Positions 51,636 to 62,050 of a DNA stretch of 64,000 nucleotides are shown piece after piece. The DNA comes from Pseudomonadota bacterium (GTDB taxonomy: Bacteria > Pseudomonadota > Alphaproteobacteria > Rhizobiales > Rhizobiaceae), in contig JAEXYH010000020.1 of NCBI GenBank assembly GCA_023451735.1, forward strand, positions 62,001-126,000, given 5' to 3'. The notes beneath the pieces are model-generated. The model was not told the DNA's origin and did not search any database. It saw only the letters and a program-made list of their open reading frames with translations. Within the stretch, counting starts at the first letter, position 1; every line of letters begins with the position of its first letter. A program made the translations under genes and the position numbers.

Positions 51636-52652
51636 CTATACCTTGTTGGTCACGCCGGCCTGTTCGTAGGTTACCATGCCGGAATGGCAGGCAGCCGCCG
51701 ATTTGACAATGCCGGCCGCCAGTGCCGCGCCAGTGCCTTCACCAAGGCGCATGCCGAGTGCCAGCAGAGGCGTCTTGCCGAGCTTCTCGATGGATCGCAG
51801 GTGGCCCGGTTCGGCAGACACGTGGCCGATCAGGCAATGGTCGATTGCCGACGGGTTCATGGCCTTCAGGATTGCCGCAGCTGCCGTGACGACATAGCCG
51901 TCAAGCAGGACCGGGATCTTTTCCATGCGCGCGGCCAGAATGGCGCCGGCGATCGCTGCGATCTCGCGTCCGCCGAGGCGGCGCAGGATTTCCAGCGGAT
52001 CGTCCAGATGGCCCTTGTGCGTCTCCATCGCCTGCTTGACGACGGCGATCTTGCGCTCCATCAGCTCGCCGTGGGAGCCGGTGCCGGGGCCGACCCAGTC
52101 TTCGGCCTCGCCACCATAAAGCGCCAGATGGATGGCGGCCGCGATCGTTGTGTTGCCGATGCCCATCTCGCCAAGGCAGAGAAGGTCGGTGCCACCAGCA
52201 ATCGCCTCCATGCCGAAGGCCATGGTTGCGGCGCAATCGCGCTCGGAAAGGGCGGCTTCCGTCGCGATGTCACCAGTCGGATAATCGAGCGCCAGATCGA
52301 AGATTTTCAGGCCCAGGTCATGAGTGACGCAGATCTGGTTGATTGCCGCACCACCTGCGGCAAAATTCTCCACCATCTGTTGGGTCACAGACGACGGAAA
52401 CGGCGTGATGCCATGCCGGGTGACGCCATGGTTGCCGGCAAAAATCGCCACCAGCGGGCGATTGACGGCAGGCGCCCTGCCCGTCCATGCCGCGAGCCAG
52501 AAGGCGATTTCCTCAAGCCTTCCAAGCGCTCCCAGGGGCTTGGTCAGTTTCGCGTCGCGCTCGCGGGCATCCACCAGTGCGCGCGGATCCGGTCCGGGCA
52601 GGTTGGCAATCAGATTGCGAAAATCGTCAAAAGGCAGGCCGCTCAAACTCAT
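51636..52652 (-). CDS. cobT: Nicotinate-nucleotide--dimethylbenzimidazole phosphoribosyltransferase
   Basis: The 338-residue enzyme activates dimethylbenzimidazole to alpha-ribazole phosphate for B12 assembly. Family features: FAGNHGVTRHGITPFPSSVT, NFAAGGAAINQICV, EMGIGNTTIAAAIH, GPGTGSHGELMERK and HVSAEPGHLRSIEKLG. The start is ATG 52652 with AAAGAGA upstream; the frame to 52685 adds no family sequence. It is divergent from cobS, and its substrate is made by BluB at the other end of the window. No riboswitch is seen in the 108-base gap between cobT and cobS. Confidence 0.95.
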   Translation of the reverse strand: MSLSGLPFDDFRNLIANLPGPDPRALVDARERDAKLTKPLGALGRLEEIAFWLAAWTGRAPAVNRPLVAIFAGNHGVTRHGITPFPSSVTQQMVENFAAGGAAINQICVTHDLGLKIFDLALDYPTGDIATEAALSERDCAATMAFGMEAIAGGTDLLCLGEMGIGNTTIAAAIHLALYGGEAEDWVGPGTGSHGELMERKIAVVKQAMETHKGHLDDPLEILRRLGGREIAAIAGAILAARMEKIPVLLDGYVVTAAAAILKAMNPSAIDHCLIGHVSAEPGHLRSIEKLGKTPLLALGMRLGEGTGAALAAGIVKSAAACHSGMVTYEQAGVTNKV

Positions 52653-52760
52653 CGAAGTCTCTTTCGTCTTAAGCCGGCACGCCAATGTCTGATACTTGTA
52701 ATTGCCGGCAAATCGCGCTTTGTGTGCGCATCTCTTAATCGCCTATATCGGGAGCGACAA

Positions 52761-53540
52761 CTGCCAAACGCGACGGATTTCATTGCCGACCTCGCCCGCT
52801 CGGTCGCATTCCTCAGCCGGATCCCGGTACCAAACCGGTTCTTTCTCGGCCAGAGTGGCTCGTTTTCCCGCGCTGTCCGGGCGTTTCCGCTCGCCGGCGC
52901 GCTGATCGCGCTCGTTCCCGCGCTGGTGCTTTACACGTTGTCGCAGACCAGTGACGCGCTCGTGACAAGCCTGATTGCGCTATCACTGATGGCTCTGATG
53001 ACGGGTGCGCTGCACGAGGACGGTCTTGCAGACGCAGCCGATGGACTGGGCGGCGGACGCGACCGGGAACACGCGCTCGCGATCATGAAGGACAGCCGCA
53101 TCGGCTCCTACGGCGTCGTCGCGATGATTCTGTCCTTCGCTCTGCGCGCCGCCTCGCTTGCTGCACTCGCCCGCTTCGATTCCAGCCTTGCTGCAGTTTC
53201 GATGCTGGCAGCAGCCTGCGCCAGCCGTTCGATCATGATCTGGCACTGGAGCATCCTTCCTCCAGCACGCACGAATGGCGTTGCAGTGGCGATCGGGGCG
53301 CCCGAGAAAACAGCTCGCAATCTGGCGCTCTTGATCGGCGGGCTGATGGGGCTGGTCTTCATCGCATCGCATCTGGGCATTCCGGTCGCGATCTTCGTGC
53401 TTCTCGCATCTGCAGCCGCCGGGCAGTTCTTCACGGCTTTCGTGCGTCGCAAACTCGGCGGCCATACGGGCGATACGATCGGTGCCACACAACAGATTAG
53501 CGAAATCGTGCTTCTGGCGACCCTTGCCGTGATCGTCTGA
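52761..53540 (+). CDS. cobS: Adenosylcobinamide-GDP ribazoletransferase
   Basis: The 260-residue membrane enzyme (CobV in some naming) joins adenosylcobinamide-GDP and alpha-ribazole, the last assembly step of B12. Features: VAFLSRIPVPNRFF at the N-terminus, ALHEDGLADAADGLGGG (metal-binding motif), GSYGVVAMILSFALR and KLGGHTGDTIGATQQISE. The frame is open back to 51684 only because it runs antisense to cobT. No ATG, GTG or TTG fits the family start; CTG 52761 has GGGAG six bases upstream and gives the expected N-terminus, so a CTG start is inferred. Confidence 0.9.
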   Translation: MPNATDFIADLARSVAFLSRIPVPNRFFLGQSGSFSRAVRAFPLAGALIALVPALVLYTLSQTSDALVTSLIALSLMALMTGALHEDGLADAADGLGGGRDREHALAIMKDSRIGSYGVVAMILSFALRAASLAALARFDSSLAAVSMLAAACASRSIMIWHWSILPPARTNGVAVAIGAPEKTARNLALLIGGLMGLVFIASHLGIPVAIFVLLASAAAGQFFTAFVRRKLGGHTGDTIGATQQISEIVLLATLAVIV

Positions 53541-53559
53541 ACCTCCGATATATTCTCCC

Positions 53560-53793
53560 ATGATTTCGCCCTGTATCCTCGTCTGCTCAATCGACATGAA
53601 GACCGGCTACTGTTTCGGTTGCGGCCGCACGCGTGACGAGATCGCCGGCTGGATCGATTATTCGGATGCCGAGCGCCAGTCGATCATGGATGTGCTTGCC
53701 ACGAGACTCGAAAAGGTCGAGCGCAGGCCTCGACGCGAAACGCGACGCCAGAGAATGGCCCAACAGTCGGTAAAGGAGCGCCAGAGCACATGA
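53560..53793 (+). CDS. DUF1289 small Cys-rich protein
   Basis: The 77-residue product has the DUF1289 pattern: SPCILVCSIDMKTGYCFGCGRT (residues 3-24, four cysteines that may bind iron or zinc) followed by EIAGWIDYSDAERQSIMDVL and a basic tail. Its function is unknown. It overlaps the protease gene by four bases and follows cobS by about 20 bases, so the three may share a transcript. Confidence 0.9.
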   Translation: MISPCILVCSIDMKTGYCFGCGRTRDEIAGWIDYSDAERQSIMDVLATRLEKVERRPRRETRRQRMAQQSVKERQST

Positions 53794-54491
53794 ACGGACT
53801 GACCCTCGTGCTTCTCGTGCTTGGCGCAGGCCTTGCTCTGCTCGTGTTCAATCATGACTCCGGCCAGACCTTCGGCATCGACAACAACGACTTCGGCCAG
53901 CTCATTTATCTTATCCCGATCGCCGGGCTGCTCGGGGCCGGCATTGTTGCCGGCAGGCGTGGCGACACGAGCCAGGCGCTGCGCAATATCGCCATCTGGC
54001 TGGTCATCATTCTGGGCCTGGTTGCGGCCTATCTTTACCGTAACGACGCCAACCAGTTTACCGGACGCATGGTGGCGGGACTGATGCCCGGCCGCGCCGT
54101 CGTCGTTACCGGCCGCGACGGAACCGAGGTGATTATCCAGAAGGCGCTCGGCGGTCATTTCCAGGCCGATGTTTCGGTCGACGGAAAAACCATTCCGATG
54201 CTGGTCGATACCGGCGCCAGCAGTGTCGTGCTTTCCTTCGACGATGCCGCCGCGATCGGCATCGATACGGGCGGCCTTTCCTATACGGTCCGGGTGATGA
54301 CAGCCAACGGGGCCGCCATGGCCGCTCCCGTCAGGCTCGACGAGATCTCCATCGGCCCGATTTCCCGCAGCAATGTTCGGGCCATGGTGGCACAGGACGG
54401 GATGCTGAACGAAAGCCTGCTCGGCATGAGCTTCCTGTCGACACTGAGCTCGCTCAACATGCAGACGGACGAGTTGAGATTGCGGGATTAG
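53790..54491 (+). CDS. Retropepsin-like membrane aspartic protease (TIGR02281 type)
   Basis: The 233-residue protein has three N-terminal membrane helices (LVLLVLGAGLALLVF, YLIPIAGLLGAGIVAG, IAIWLVIILGLVAAYLY) and a C-terminal single-lobe aspartic protease domain (residues ~110-233) with the catalytic motif MLVDTGASSVVLS and LGMSFLSTLSSL as the second hydrophobic motif. It should act as a dimer on the periplasmic side. Rhizobial homologues exist; substrates are unknown. Confidence 0.9.
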   Translation: MNGLTLVLLVLGAGLALLVFNHDSGQTFGIDNNDFGQLIYLIPIAGLLGAGIVAGRRGDTSQALRNIAIWLVIILGLVAAYLYRNDANQFTGRMVAGLMPGRAVVVTGRDGTEVIIQKALGGHFQADVSVDGKTIPMLVDTGASSVVLSFDDAAAIGIDTGGLSYTVRVMTANGAAMAAPVRLDEISIGPISRSNVRAMVAQDGMLNESLLGMSFLSTLSSLNMQTDELRLRD

Positions 54492-54652
54492 GGCAGGCAA
54501 GACGTTGCCCACCGGCCAGTTTCGCCAAGACAGATTTCGGCTCCGGCCGCCGTCATGTCTACGTATCGGCAGATGATCGTCCGGAATACCTTCCCATCTG
54601 TCCCTTAAATGAGCCATCACGGCTTCTCCGGGCAATATCAGCCCCGGCGGCT

Positions 54653-55651
54653 TCAACCGACCGCCGCCAGCTCCACCATCTCATGCGACGGTGACCCGAC
54701 ATCGCCCCTGCCGCGAAAATGGCTCGGCGGCTCACCTATGATCCGCTTGAAGGCACGGCTGAACGAGGCTTCAGCATCATAGCCCAGTTTCTCGGCTACG
54801 GCTGCAACCCGCATGCCCTCCTTCAGCCAGAGCCGCGCCTGATGCATCCTCACGCGGGCTACATACCGGGCGGGGGTCTCTCCGACCACGCGGGCAAAAC
54901 GCTCTGCAAACCCCGAGCGTGACGCACCCATCAGCCTTGCGAGTTCGGCCACCGACCATTCCCGTTCCGGTTCCAGATGAATAGCCGCCAGCACCCGCCC
55001 GATTTCCGGGTTGCGTACCGCCGCAATCCAGCCGCTGGTATTGCCGCAGCCATGCTCCACCCAGGTGCGGATGATCGTCGCCGTCAGGACATCCGCCAGC
55101 CGTGCCAGAATGCCGCCAGCGCCAACCCGGTCCATGTCCACTTCACGCGCCATGGCATCAAGCAGGTGCGGAATAGCCGGTTCGCTGGTTGCGAGATCGC
55201 TGGTCAGCATGGTCTCAGGCATAAGCTGCAGAAGCGGATGCAGCTTATCGATATTGAAACGCATCGAGGCGGTCAGCGCCACGGTGCCGCAGCGATCGTC
55301 GGCGCAATGCATGTCGAACACGCCCTGACAAACCTCTTTCTTTCCGTAACGAGCAAACGGCAGGGGCTGGACATTTTCGGCGCTGGCGATCACATGGGCG
55401 TCACCGCGCGGCAGTATCACGGCGTCACCGGCATTCAGCCGCAGCCATTCACCCGACGGGCTCCTGAGCAGCGCAGCACCGGACGAGATGAAGTGAAAGC
55501 GCGCCGCATCCTCGGCCGGAAAGGCCGTAGACCACGGTTCGGCGAGCCGGCAGCGACCATATTCGACCCCGTCCAGCCGCAGGCCCCGCAACATTTCCGA
55601 CAGGGGATCGGCCGCAGCCGAGGATGAGAATTTGGACGATCTGTCAAGCAT
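54653..55651 (-). CDS. AraC family regulator with cupin sensor domain
   Basis: The 332-residue regulator has an N-terminal AraC-binding cupin (residues ~15-190, with FHFISSGAALLRSPSGEWLRL and GDAVILPRGDAHVI) and a C-terminal double helix-turn-helix (WSVAELARLMGASRSGFAERFARVVGETPARYVARVR-type region, then VAAVAEKLGYDAEASFSRAFKRIIGEPPSHFR-type region). The divergent MFS exporter gene starts 84 bases away and is the likely target. Start at ATG 55651; the ribosome site is weak. Confidence 0.92.
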   Translation of the reverse strand: MLDRSSKFSSSAAADPLSEMLRGLRLDGVEYGRCRLAEPWSTAFPAEDAARFHFISSGAALLRSPSGEWLRLNAGDAVILPRGDAHVIASAENVQPLPFARYGKKEVCQGVFDMHCADDRCGTVALTASMRFNIDKLHPLLQLMPETMLTSDLATSEPAIPHLLDAMAREVDMDRVGAGGILARLADVLTATIIRTWVEHGCGNTSGWIAAVRNPEIGRVLAAIHLEPEREWSVAELARLMGASRSGFAERFARVVGETPARYVARVRMHQARLWLKEGMRVAAVAEKLGYDAEASFSRAFKRIIGEPPSHFRGRGDVGSPSHEMVELAAVG

Positions 55652-55734
55652 GTCGGATTTTCTAGCATAGAAACACCGGACCGTCACGCCTATTCCTGAC
55701 CAAAGCCAAATCGGCTGCAAATCAGGAGAATTTC

Positions 55735-56940
55735 ATGCACGGCACCCATACACCAACTGACGATGCAGCGAGAACGGAACATGATGCGGCGCGCTGGGGC
55801 GCAGTCACCTCGCTCACGCTCGGGGTCTTCGGTCTGGTCACGGCCGAATTCCTGCCCGTCAGCCTGCTGACCCCGCTATCCGCCGATCTTGGCGTCGGTA
55901 CCGGCGTCGCCGGCCAGTCGATCACCACCACGGCCGTCATTGCCGCCATTGCCGGTCCCGGCGTCGTCATCGGCACCCGCCATATCGATCGTCGTTGGAC
56001 GGTCCTGGCGCTGACTGCACTTCTGGTCTTATCCAGCCTCGTTGCTGCCATCGCCACCAATATCTATACGCTTTTTGCGGCCCGCACCCTTCTCGGCATC
56101 GGGCTCGGCGGCTTCTGGGCCATGTCGGGAGCGCTTGCCATGCGCCTCGTACCGCCGCCACTCATGCCGCGCGCCATGGCGATCATCATGGCCGGCGTTT
56201 CGCTTGCCACCGTCTGCGCAGCACCGCTCGGCGCATGGATCGGCGAAACGCTAGGCTGGCGGGCAGCTTTTCATCTGTCCGCGGCCGTCGGCGCGATCGC
56301 GTTCATCGTCCAGGCCTTCACCCTGCCCGCCCTGCCGCCAACCGGTCATGCCGGGCTCGGTACGCTTGCAGCCGTGATGCGCCGTCCGGCGATCCGCACC
56401 GGCCTTTTCACCATCCTGCTTTTCGTCGCAGGCCATTTCGCCGGCTTCACCTATATCCGGCCCTTCCTGGAACGCGTGCCGCAGCTTGACGTCGAAACCA
56501 TTTCGCTGATCCTGCTCGGTTATGGTGTTGCCGGATTTATCGGCAACATGCTCGGTGGCGCAGTCTCGGAGAAAAGCCCGCGGCTTTCGATCATGCTGTT
56601 CACTACACTGGTCGCGGCGTCCGCAGTGATACTTGCGGTCGGCGGCGCATCGCTTTTCGTCGCGGCAACGGCCATCGCTCTGTGGGGCCTCGCTTTCGGC
56701 GCCTTTCCGGTCAGCGTTCAGAGCTTTGTCGCCCGCAACGCAGCGGACGAAGCGGAAAGCGCCGGTTCGCTGGTGGTCACTACGTTCCAGGTCGCAATTT
56801 CCAGCGGCGCGGTTCTCGGTGGCGTGCTGATCGAAACCCAGGGGCCGGTCGCCGTCGTCCTGTTCCTCGCCGCAGCCAGCCTGCTTGCCGCCTCGGTCAT
56901 GGCCGCGCGCGGTGAACGCCGCCAGCTGTCGCTCGGATAA
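55735..56940 (+). CDS. MFS drug/sugar efflux transporter
   Basis: The 401-residue protein has 12 predicted membrane helices. The segments LGVFGLVTAEFLPVSLLTPL and FAARTLLGIGLGGFWAMSGALAMRLVP place it in the DHA1 group with AraJ/YdhP/PbuE-type exporters. The substrate is unknown. It is divergent from an AraC regulator, the usual arrangement for an inducible exporter. Confidence 0.92.
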   Translation: MHGTHTPTDDAARTEHDAARWGAVTSLTLGVFGLVTAEFLPVSLLTPLSADLGVGTGVAGQSITTTAVIAAIAGPGVVIGTRHIDRRWTVLALTALLVLSSLVAAIATNIYTLFAARTLLGIGLGGFWAMSGALAMRLVPPPLMPRAMAIIMAGVSLATVCAAPLGAWIGETLGWRAAFHLSAAVGAIAFIVQAFTLPALPPTGHAGLGTLAAVMRRPAIRTGLFTILLFVAGHFAGFTYIRPFLERVPQLDVETISLILLGYGVAGFIGNMLGGAVSEKSPRLSIMLFTTLVAASAVILAVGGASLFVAATAIALWGLAFGAFPVSVQSFVARNAADEAESAGSLVVTTFQVAISSGAVLGGVLIETQGPVAVVLFLAAASLLAASVMAARGERRQLSLG

Positions 56941-56999
56941 GGATCCGGATGATGGAAGAAAACGATCGGCGGCCACCTGTCGCCGGTCGATTTTTCCCG

Positions 57000-57757
<758 letters not shown>

Positions 57758-57761
<4 letters not shown>

Positions 57762-58684
57762 GCCTTTTCCTCCACCAGAGCGACAAAAATGTCCTCCAGC
57801 GAGCTTTGCCGTGTCGAGAGGTCCCTAAAGTGAATGCCCGCCGCGGTCAGAGCGGAAAGAAGCGAGGCTATGCTGTCCTGGCTTTCGTCATGGCTGTATT
57901 CATGCACCAGCGACATGCCGTCCTCGCCAAGCGAAAGCTCGAACGCTGCAAGGCTGGACGGTATCGTTTCCAATCGCTCGGTCAGGTCAAGTTTCAGCTG
58001 CTTGCGGCCAAACTGTTTCATCAGTGCGGTCTTTTCCTGAAGCAGAAGAAGCTGCCCGCCGTTGATCACCCCCACCCTGTCGGCGATTTCCTCCGCCTCC
58101 TCGATGTAGTGGGTGGTGAGAATGATGGTTACGCCGTCCTCGCGCAGGCGCTTGACCACTTCCCACATGTCGCGGCGCAGGCTGACATCGACACCGGCCG
58201 TCGGCTCGTCGAGGAACAACACTTCCGGCTCGTGGCTCAGCGCCTTGGCGATCAGCACGCGCCTTTTCATGCCGCCGGAAAGCTCGCGCAGCATGTTGTC
58301 CTTCTTCTTCCAGAGCGACAGTTCGCGCAGGATTTTTTCGATCAGTGCCGGGTTAGGCTTCTTGCCGTAGACACCACGGGAAAAGCTCACCGTGTTCCAG
58401 ACCGTCTCGAACTGGTCGGTCGTCAGTTCCTGCGGCACGAGACCGATCAACGAACGCGTCCGGCGAAAATCCTTCACAACGTCATGGCCATCAACCATCA
58501 CCCTGCCACCTGTCGGGTTGACGATGCCGCAGATGATCGAGATCAGCGTCGTCTTGCCGGCGCCATTCGGCCCGAGAAGCGCGAGAATTTCTCCGCGCTC
58601 GATATCGAGATCGATGCCCTTCAGGGCCTCGAAACCGTTGCCATAGGTCTTGGACAGTTGTTGTACGGAGATAATCGGAGGCAT
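57758..58684 (-). CDS. ABC-2 type exporter ATP-binding protein
   Basis: The 309-residue ATPase has Walker A GPNGAGKTTLISIICG, signature LSGGMKRRVLIAKAL, Walker B VLFLDEPTAGVD and switch His ILTTHYIEEAEE, typical of the YadG/NodI/DrrA group, plus a C-terminal extension of ~85 residues. I use ATG 58684, where homology begins (PPIISVQQLSKTYG). ATG 58711 and 58756 are also in frame; none has a clear ribosome site. Confidence 0.92.
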
Positions 58685-58933
58685 GGGAACCGCATTTGCA
58701 TTGAACACCATTCCGGGAAAGATGTTTTCCGGAGATGCCGCAATATAGGGGCGCATTCCCAAGAATCTATCCCTTCATGGAAGAATATTGCGTTCGGAAA
58801 TTTGGGGTAATGAGGCCGGTGCAAAACTGCTGCCGCAGCCCCGGAACACGCTGGACTTCGTGAACCCAGCATGAGGCATCACGCTGGCGCGTTGTCAATC
58901 AGCGACCGCATCGAGACTGCCGGCAGCTGCGGC

Positions 58934-59755
58934 TTAGAAAATCACGCTGGCGAAGAACTGCAGCGCGATCGCCACAAGAAACAGCGCGAAGCCTATTTCA
59001 AGCTGCCGTTTCGACAGGGCATGCGCAAGTCTTGCGCCATAAGGTGCCGTATAGAGCGTGACCGGGATCAGCAGCGCGACGGCCAGCCAGTTGATGTAGC
59101 CGGTTGAAAACGGCGGCAGGCCGGATTTGCCCCAGCCGCCCCAGACATAGCCAACCAGGCCCGGGATAGAGATCAGCACGCCGACGCCGGACGAGGTGGC
59201 GACCGCCTGATGGATGGTACGGCCGTAAAGTGTCATGAAGGTATTGTTCATCACGCCGCCGCCAATCCCCATCAGCCCCGACAGGATGCCGATGCCAGTT
59301 CCAACCAGGAATTTCAGCGGATTGGCAGGGAGATCGTCGCCGAGCTTCCAGCTTGCACGGTTGAAAATCATCCTCAGCGCCAGGACCAACGCGATCACCG
59401 CGAAGATCAGCCTCAGCTCGGTGCTGGACGCCCAGGCGGCGATCAGCGTCGCGATGATTGTTCCGAGCGGCACGGCCACGATCCAGCCCTTCAGGAGATC
59501 GATATCCACTGCTCCGCGCTGGCGATGGGCTGAAAACGAGCGCACCGAGGTCGGCACAATGATGGCAAGCGAGGTTCCCAGCGCCAGATGCATGCGCACC
59601 GCATCGTCCACGCCCAGAAGCCCAAAGACATGGAAAAAGATCGGCACGAGGATCGCACCACCGCCGATGCCGAACAGGCCGGCAAGCAGCCCGGCAAGCA
59701 CGCCGGCAGCCAGCAGCGCGACGACAAACGGAAGAATATCGATAAAGGCAGGCAT
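58934..59755 (-). CDS. TauE/SafE family anion permease
   Basis: The 273-residue protein has eight or nine membrane helices and the family repeats GLLAGLFGIGGGAILVP and GIGILSGLMGIGGGVMNN, one in each half. Members export sulfite, sulfoacetate or similar anions. ATG 59755 is chosen because GGAGA lies six bases upstream; the open frame to 59884 is not family-like. A link to sulfite from the ssu operon is possible but not shown. Confidence 0.92.
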   Translation of the reverse strand: MPAFIDILPFVVALLAAGVLAGLLAGLFGIGGGAILVPIFFHVFGLLGVDDAVRMHLALGTSLAIIVPTSVRSFSAHRQRGAVDIDLLKGWIVAVPLGTIIATLIAAWASSTELRLIFAVIALVLALRMIFNRASWKLGDDLPANPLKFLVGTGIGILSGLMGIGGGVMNNTFMTLYGRTIHQAVATSSGVGVLISIPGLVGYVWGGWGKSGLPPFSTGYINWLAVALLIPVTLYTAPYGARLAHALSKRQLEIGFALFLVAIALQFFASVIF

Positions 59756-60316
59756 CGCGTTCTCCAGCGACGGGGCGCATGAACCGGCCCTAAAGTGGGA
59801 TCGAAAGGCAGGAGCGAATGGACAGGCAAAACGAACAGGCTCACCCGGTCGTTCATAGAGACCTAATGGCATCATTGCAGGCACCAGGCAAGCCGAGGCC
59901 CGCTGCCAAACCTTCTTCCACCACCTGACCAGACGCCAGCCTCTTGTCCGCGCGATATAGCCTGATGCCGGCAGCGACCTTCTCTATCGAAGCGCCTCTA
60001 TTTCGAAGCCCCTCACCCAAACGGGTGGCGACGAAAGGGCAAGTGAGTGTTGCACTCCTCTCAAAACAATGGGGATTTCATGCGAGGCCGCTCCGGCCCG
60101 TACTCTTCGCCAAGAGACCGGCGTTTAGAACTCGGTAGTCATTGAGGCGATAGGGTTAGGTGTCGGGAAACCGTCGCAGCCAAAAAAATCTGGTTCATGA
60201 GATCCAAGCTCCGGCGTTCGACGTATGCAAGTAGAGGTATGTTGCCCCATGCGAGGCATCAGGATACCAGATTGCATATAGTTCAAATCCATTGTTGCAG
60301 CCGAAAGTCGACCGTG
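59756..60316. other. Long intergenic region with no recognised gene
   Basis: About 560 bases. It contains the leader of the TauE/SafE gene at the left. The rest shows only short open frames with no ribosome site and lower GC than the neighbours, and a direct AAAAAAATC tract near 60183. I see no hairpin terminator, repeat or RNA gene that I can support. Confidence 0.5.
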
Positions 60317-60535
60317 ATGCCGAATACCGCCAAAAAAAACGGATTTCCACTGGCCTCCGATACCGCCTTCGAGGCGGATATGGACGATTTCGACCTTGCC
60401 TCGCTCGATGATCTTGCAACGATGATGGTGGATGCGCTGACGCTTCCGCTACCAGCGGATTTCCGTGACGTGAATAGCTCCGACGCCGATCGACCAGATC
60501 CGCTCGCGCCTCACTCCCCCAAGCAGCTCAACTGA
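60317..60535 (+). CDS. Small acidic hypothetical protein
   Basis: A 72-residue frame from ATG 60317 with an acidic helix-like centre (TAFEADMDDFDLASLDDLATMM) and a Pro/Asp tail. Third positions are moderately GC-rich (about two thirds), which favours coding, but no ribosome site or family match is visible. The frame is open to 60197; those residues are basic and do not look like a natural extension. It is convergent with the extensin-like gene. Confidence 0.4.
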   Translation: MPNTAKKNGFPLASDTAFEADMDDFDLASLDDLATMMVDALTLPLPADFRDVNSSDADRPDPLAPHSPKQLN

Positions 60536-60589
60536 ATGTTTCCCACGCCCCGGTGTTGTCGGTCAGCCGTTTCCGGGCGTCATGCACCA

Positions 60590-61858
60590 TCAATCGCAGT
60601 ATTGGCGACCGCCCTTGCGTGAGCGCAGGTCGAAGTGAAAATGGTTCCAGTGCTCCTTGTTGCTGCCGGGACCAAGCACCGTTGAGAAATACTTGCAGCT
60701 GTCACCGCGCACCGACTTCAGCAGCCCGCCTTCGCGGAATGAGAAAAGACCCTTCTTGCGCACGTCGATGGCATGGCCGTTCTTCAGCGTGATGCGGCCG
60801 ATATCGATCGCGTTGCCGCGGGCATGTTCCGACATCGGGTTGTAGCGCTGGCGGCTGTTATTCATCTTGCGGCAGGAATAACCGCCCATCGGCTGGATCT
60901 GACGGATCCCGGTGAGATAACGGGTGCGGGCGGAGATCGCCAGGTCGTTCTTAACCCATTTGGCAAAAGCGAGAGTCACCTGGCAGTTCAGGGTCACCGC
61001 CGGTTTCACGTCAATGCCGCCGGACAGGCCGGAGAGTTTTACCGGATGATCGATACCGCAACTTGGCCCCTGCGAGATGCCCGGCAGATCCTTGAACTCT
61101 ACGCCGAGACGGCGCAGCTCGGTACGGCACGCCACTTCCGACCGGGGCATGACGGTGCGCTGCCAGGCGCCATCGGGTGAGCTCATCGGAGCATCACGGG
61201 CGACCGGATTGTTCGGCCGCAGCATTGCCACTTCCTGCACATCCGCAGGCACACGGCTCGGCGCGACGACAGGGGCGTTGTCGTTCCAGGTCATCGAAGC
61301 GGACGCCCCCTGCCCGCCGAGACCTGCCCCTTGCCGCTTCGGCGGCACGATCACACGGTCATCCGAACCCGAGGCGGCAATCGGCTGGCGTCTCGGGTTG
61401 AGAACCACCGGGTTGTCGGTGCCTATGCCACCGACAACCGGCTGGTCGCCGACACCTTCCGCAATGTCGCCGTCCTGCTCTTCGGCAAGACCAACAACAT
61501 CACTTTCATCGGGCGCGAAACCGAACTCCTCGTCCATGCTGACGCCACCGGCCGGGATCGTCGCCTGTGCGCCATCCGGCGCGCGCAAATAATGACCGCC
61601 ATCATTCGACTGTGCCGAAGGCGCCGCCAGATATCCGCCGCCACCCGCTTGGGAAACGGGCGCAGAAGCTACGGAATAGGGCTGCTGCGAAACGGGATGG
61701 GAAATTGGCGCAGGTGGCGATGAACGCGAAATCGAGCCGACCTGCGTGCCATTATCGATCGATGCCGGCGGCACTAGGCTTTCGGCCGAGCATGCGACCA
61801 GCATGGTCGAAACCATCAGCGAGCCGATCACTCGCGTCGATAGGGAAGCATACGCCAT
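60590..61858 (-). CDS. Extensin-like lipoprotein (peptidase M15-like motif)
   Basis: The 422-residue product has a lipoprotein signal (VIGSLMVSTMLVAC, lipobox LVAC at residue 23), a disordered Ser/Pro/Gly-rich middle (~30-235) and a C-terminal extensin-like domain (~240-422) with several cysteines (VACRTELRRLG, GPSCGIDHP, TLNCQVTLAF, GYSCRKMNN, DSCKYF, QYCD). The segments MSEHARGNAIDIG and EHWNHFHFDL match the SxHxxGxAxD...HxH zinc-ligand pattern of M15 D,D-peptidases, so a murein-cleaving role is plausible. Family members are otherwise uncharacterised. Confidence 0.88.
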   Translation of the reverse strand: MAYASLSTRVIGSLMVSTMLVACSAESLVPPASIDNGTQVGSISRSSPPAPISHPVSQQPYSVASAPVSQAGGGGYLAAPSAQSNDGGHYLRAPDGAQATIPAGGVSMDEEFGFAPDESDVVGLAEEQDGDIAEGVGDQPVVGGIGTDNPVVLNPRRQPIAASGSDDRVIVPPKRQGAGLGGQGASASMTWNDNAPVVAPSRVPADVQEVAMLRPNNPVARDAPMSSPDGAWQRTVMPRSEVACRTELRRLGVEFKDLPGISQGPSCGIDHPVKLSGLSGGIDVKPAVTLNCQVTLAFAKWVKNDLAISARTRYLTGIRQIQPMGGYSCRKMNNSRQRYNPMSEHARGNAIDIGRITLKNGHAIDVRKKGLFSFREGGLLKSVRGDSCKYFSTVLGPGSNKEHWNHFHFDLRSRKGGRQYCD

Positions 61859-62050
61859 ACAAGTTGCCTCTCGCTCGATGCCGAAATGACACAGATTACG
61901 ATTTTAGGCAGATTGGGTAAACGAAACCTTGATGAAGCATGGCTGTTTGCGGGCCATTTCGGCTCGGCTTCGCCACATTACGGGAAAGGGCCGGACGCAT
62001 ACGCGTTCCGACCCCTGTATAATCTTAGTGCTGCGGCCTTCGTCCTGCCG

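Noticed and set aside
51684..52760. 359-codon upstream extension of cobS
   Set aside because: It runs antisense through cobT and gives non-family sequence; the CobS homology starts only near 52761.
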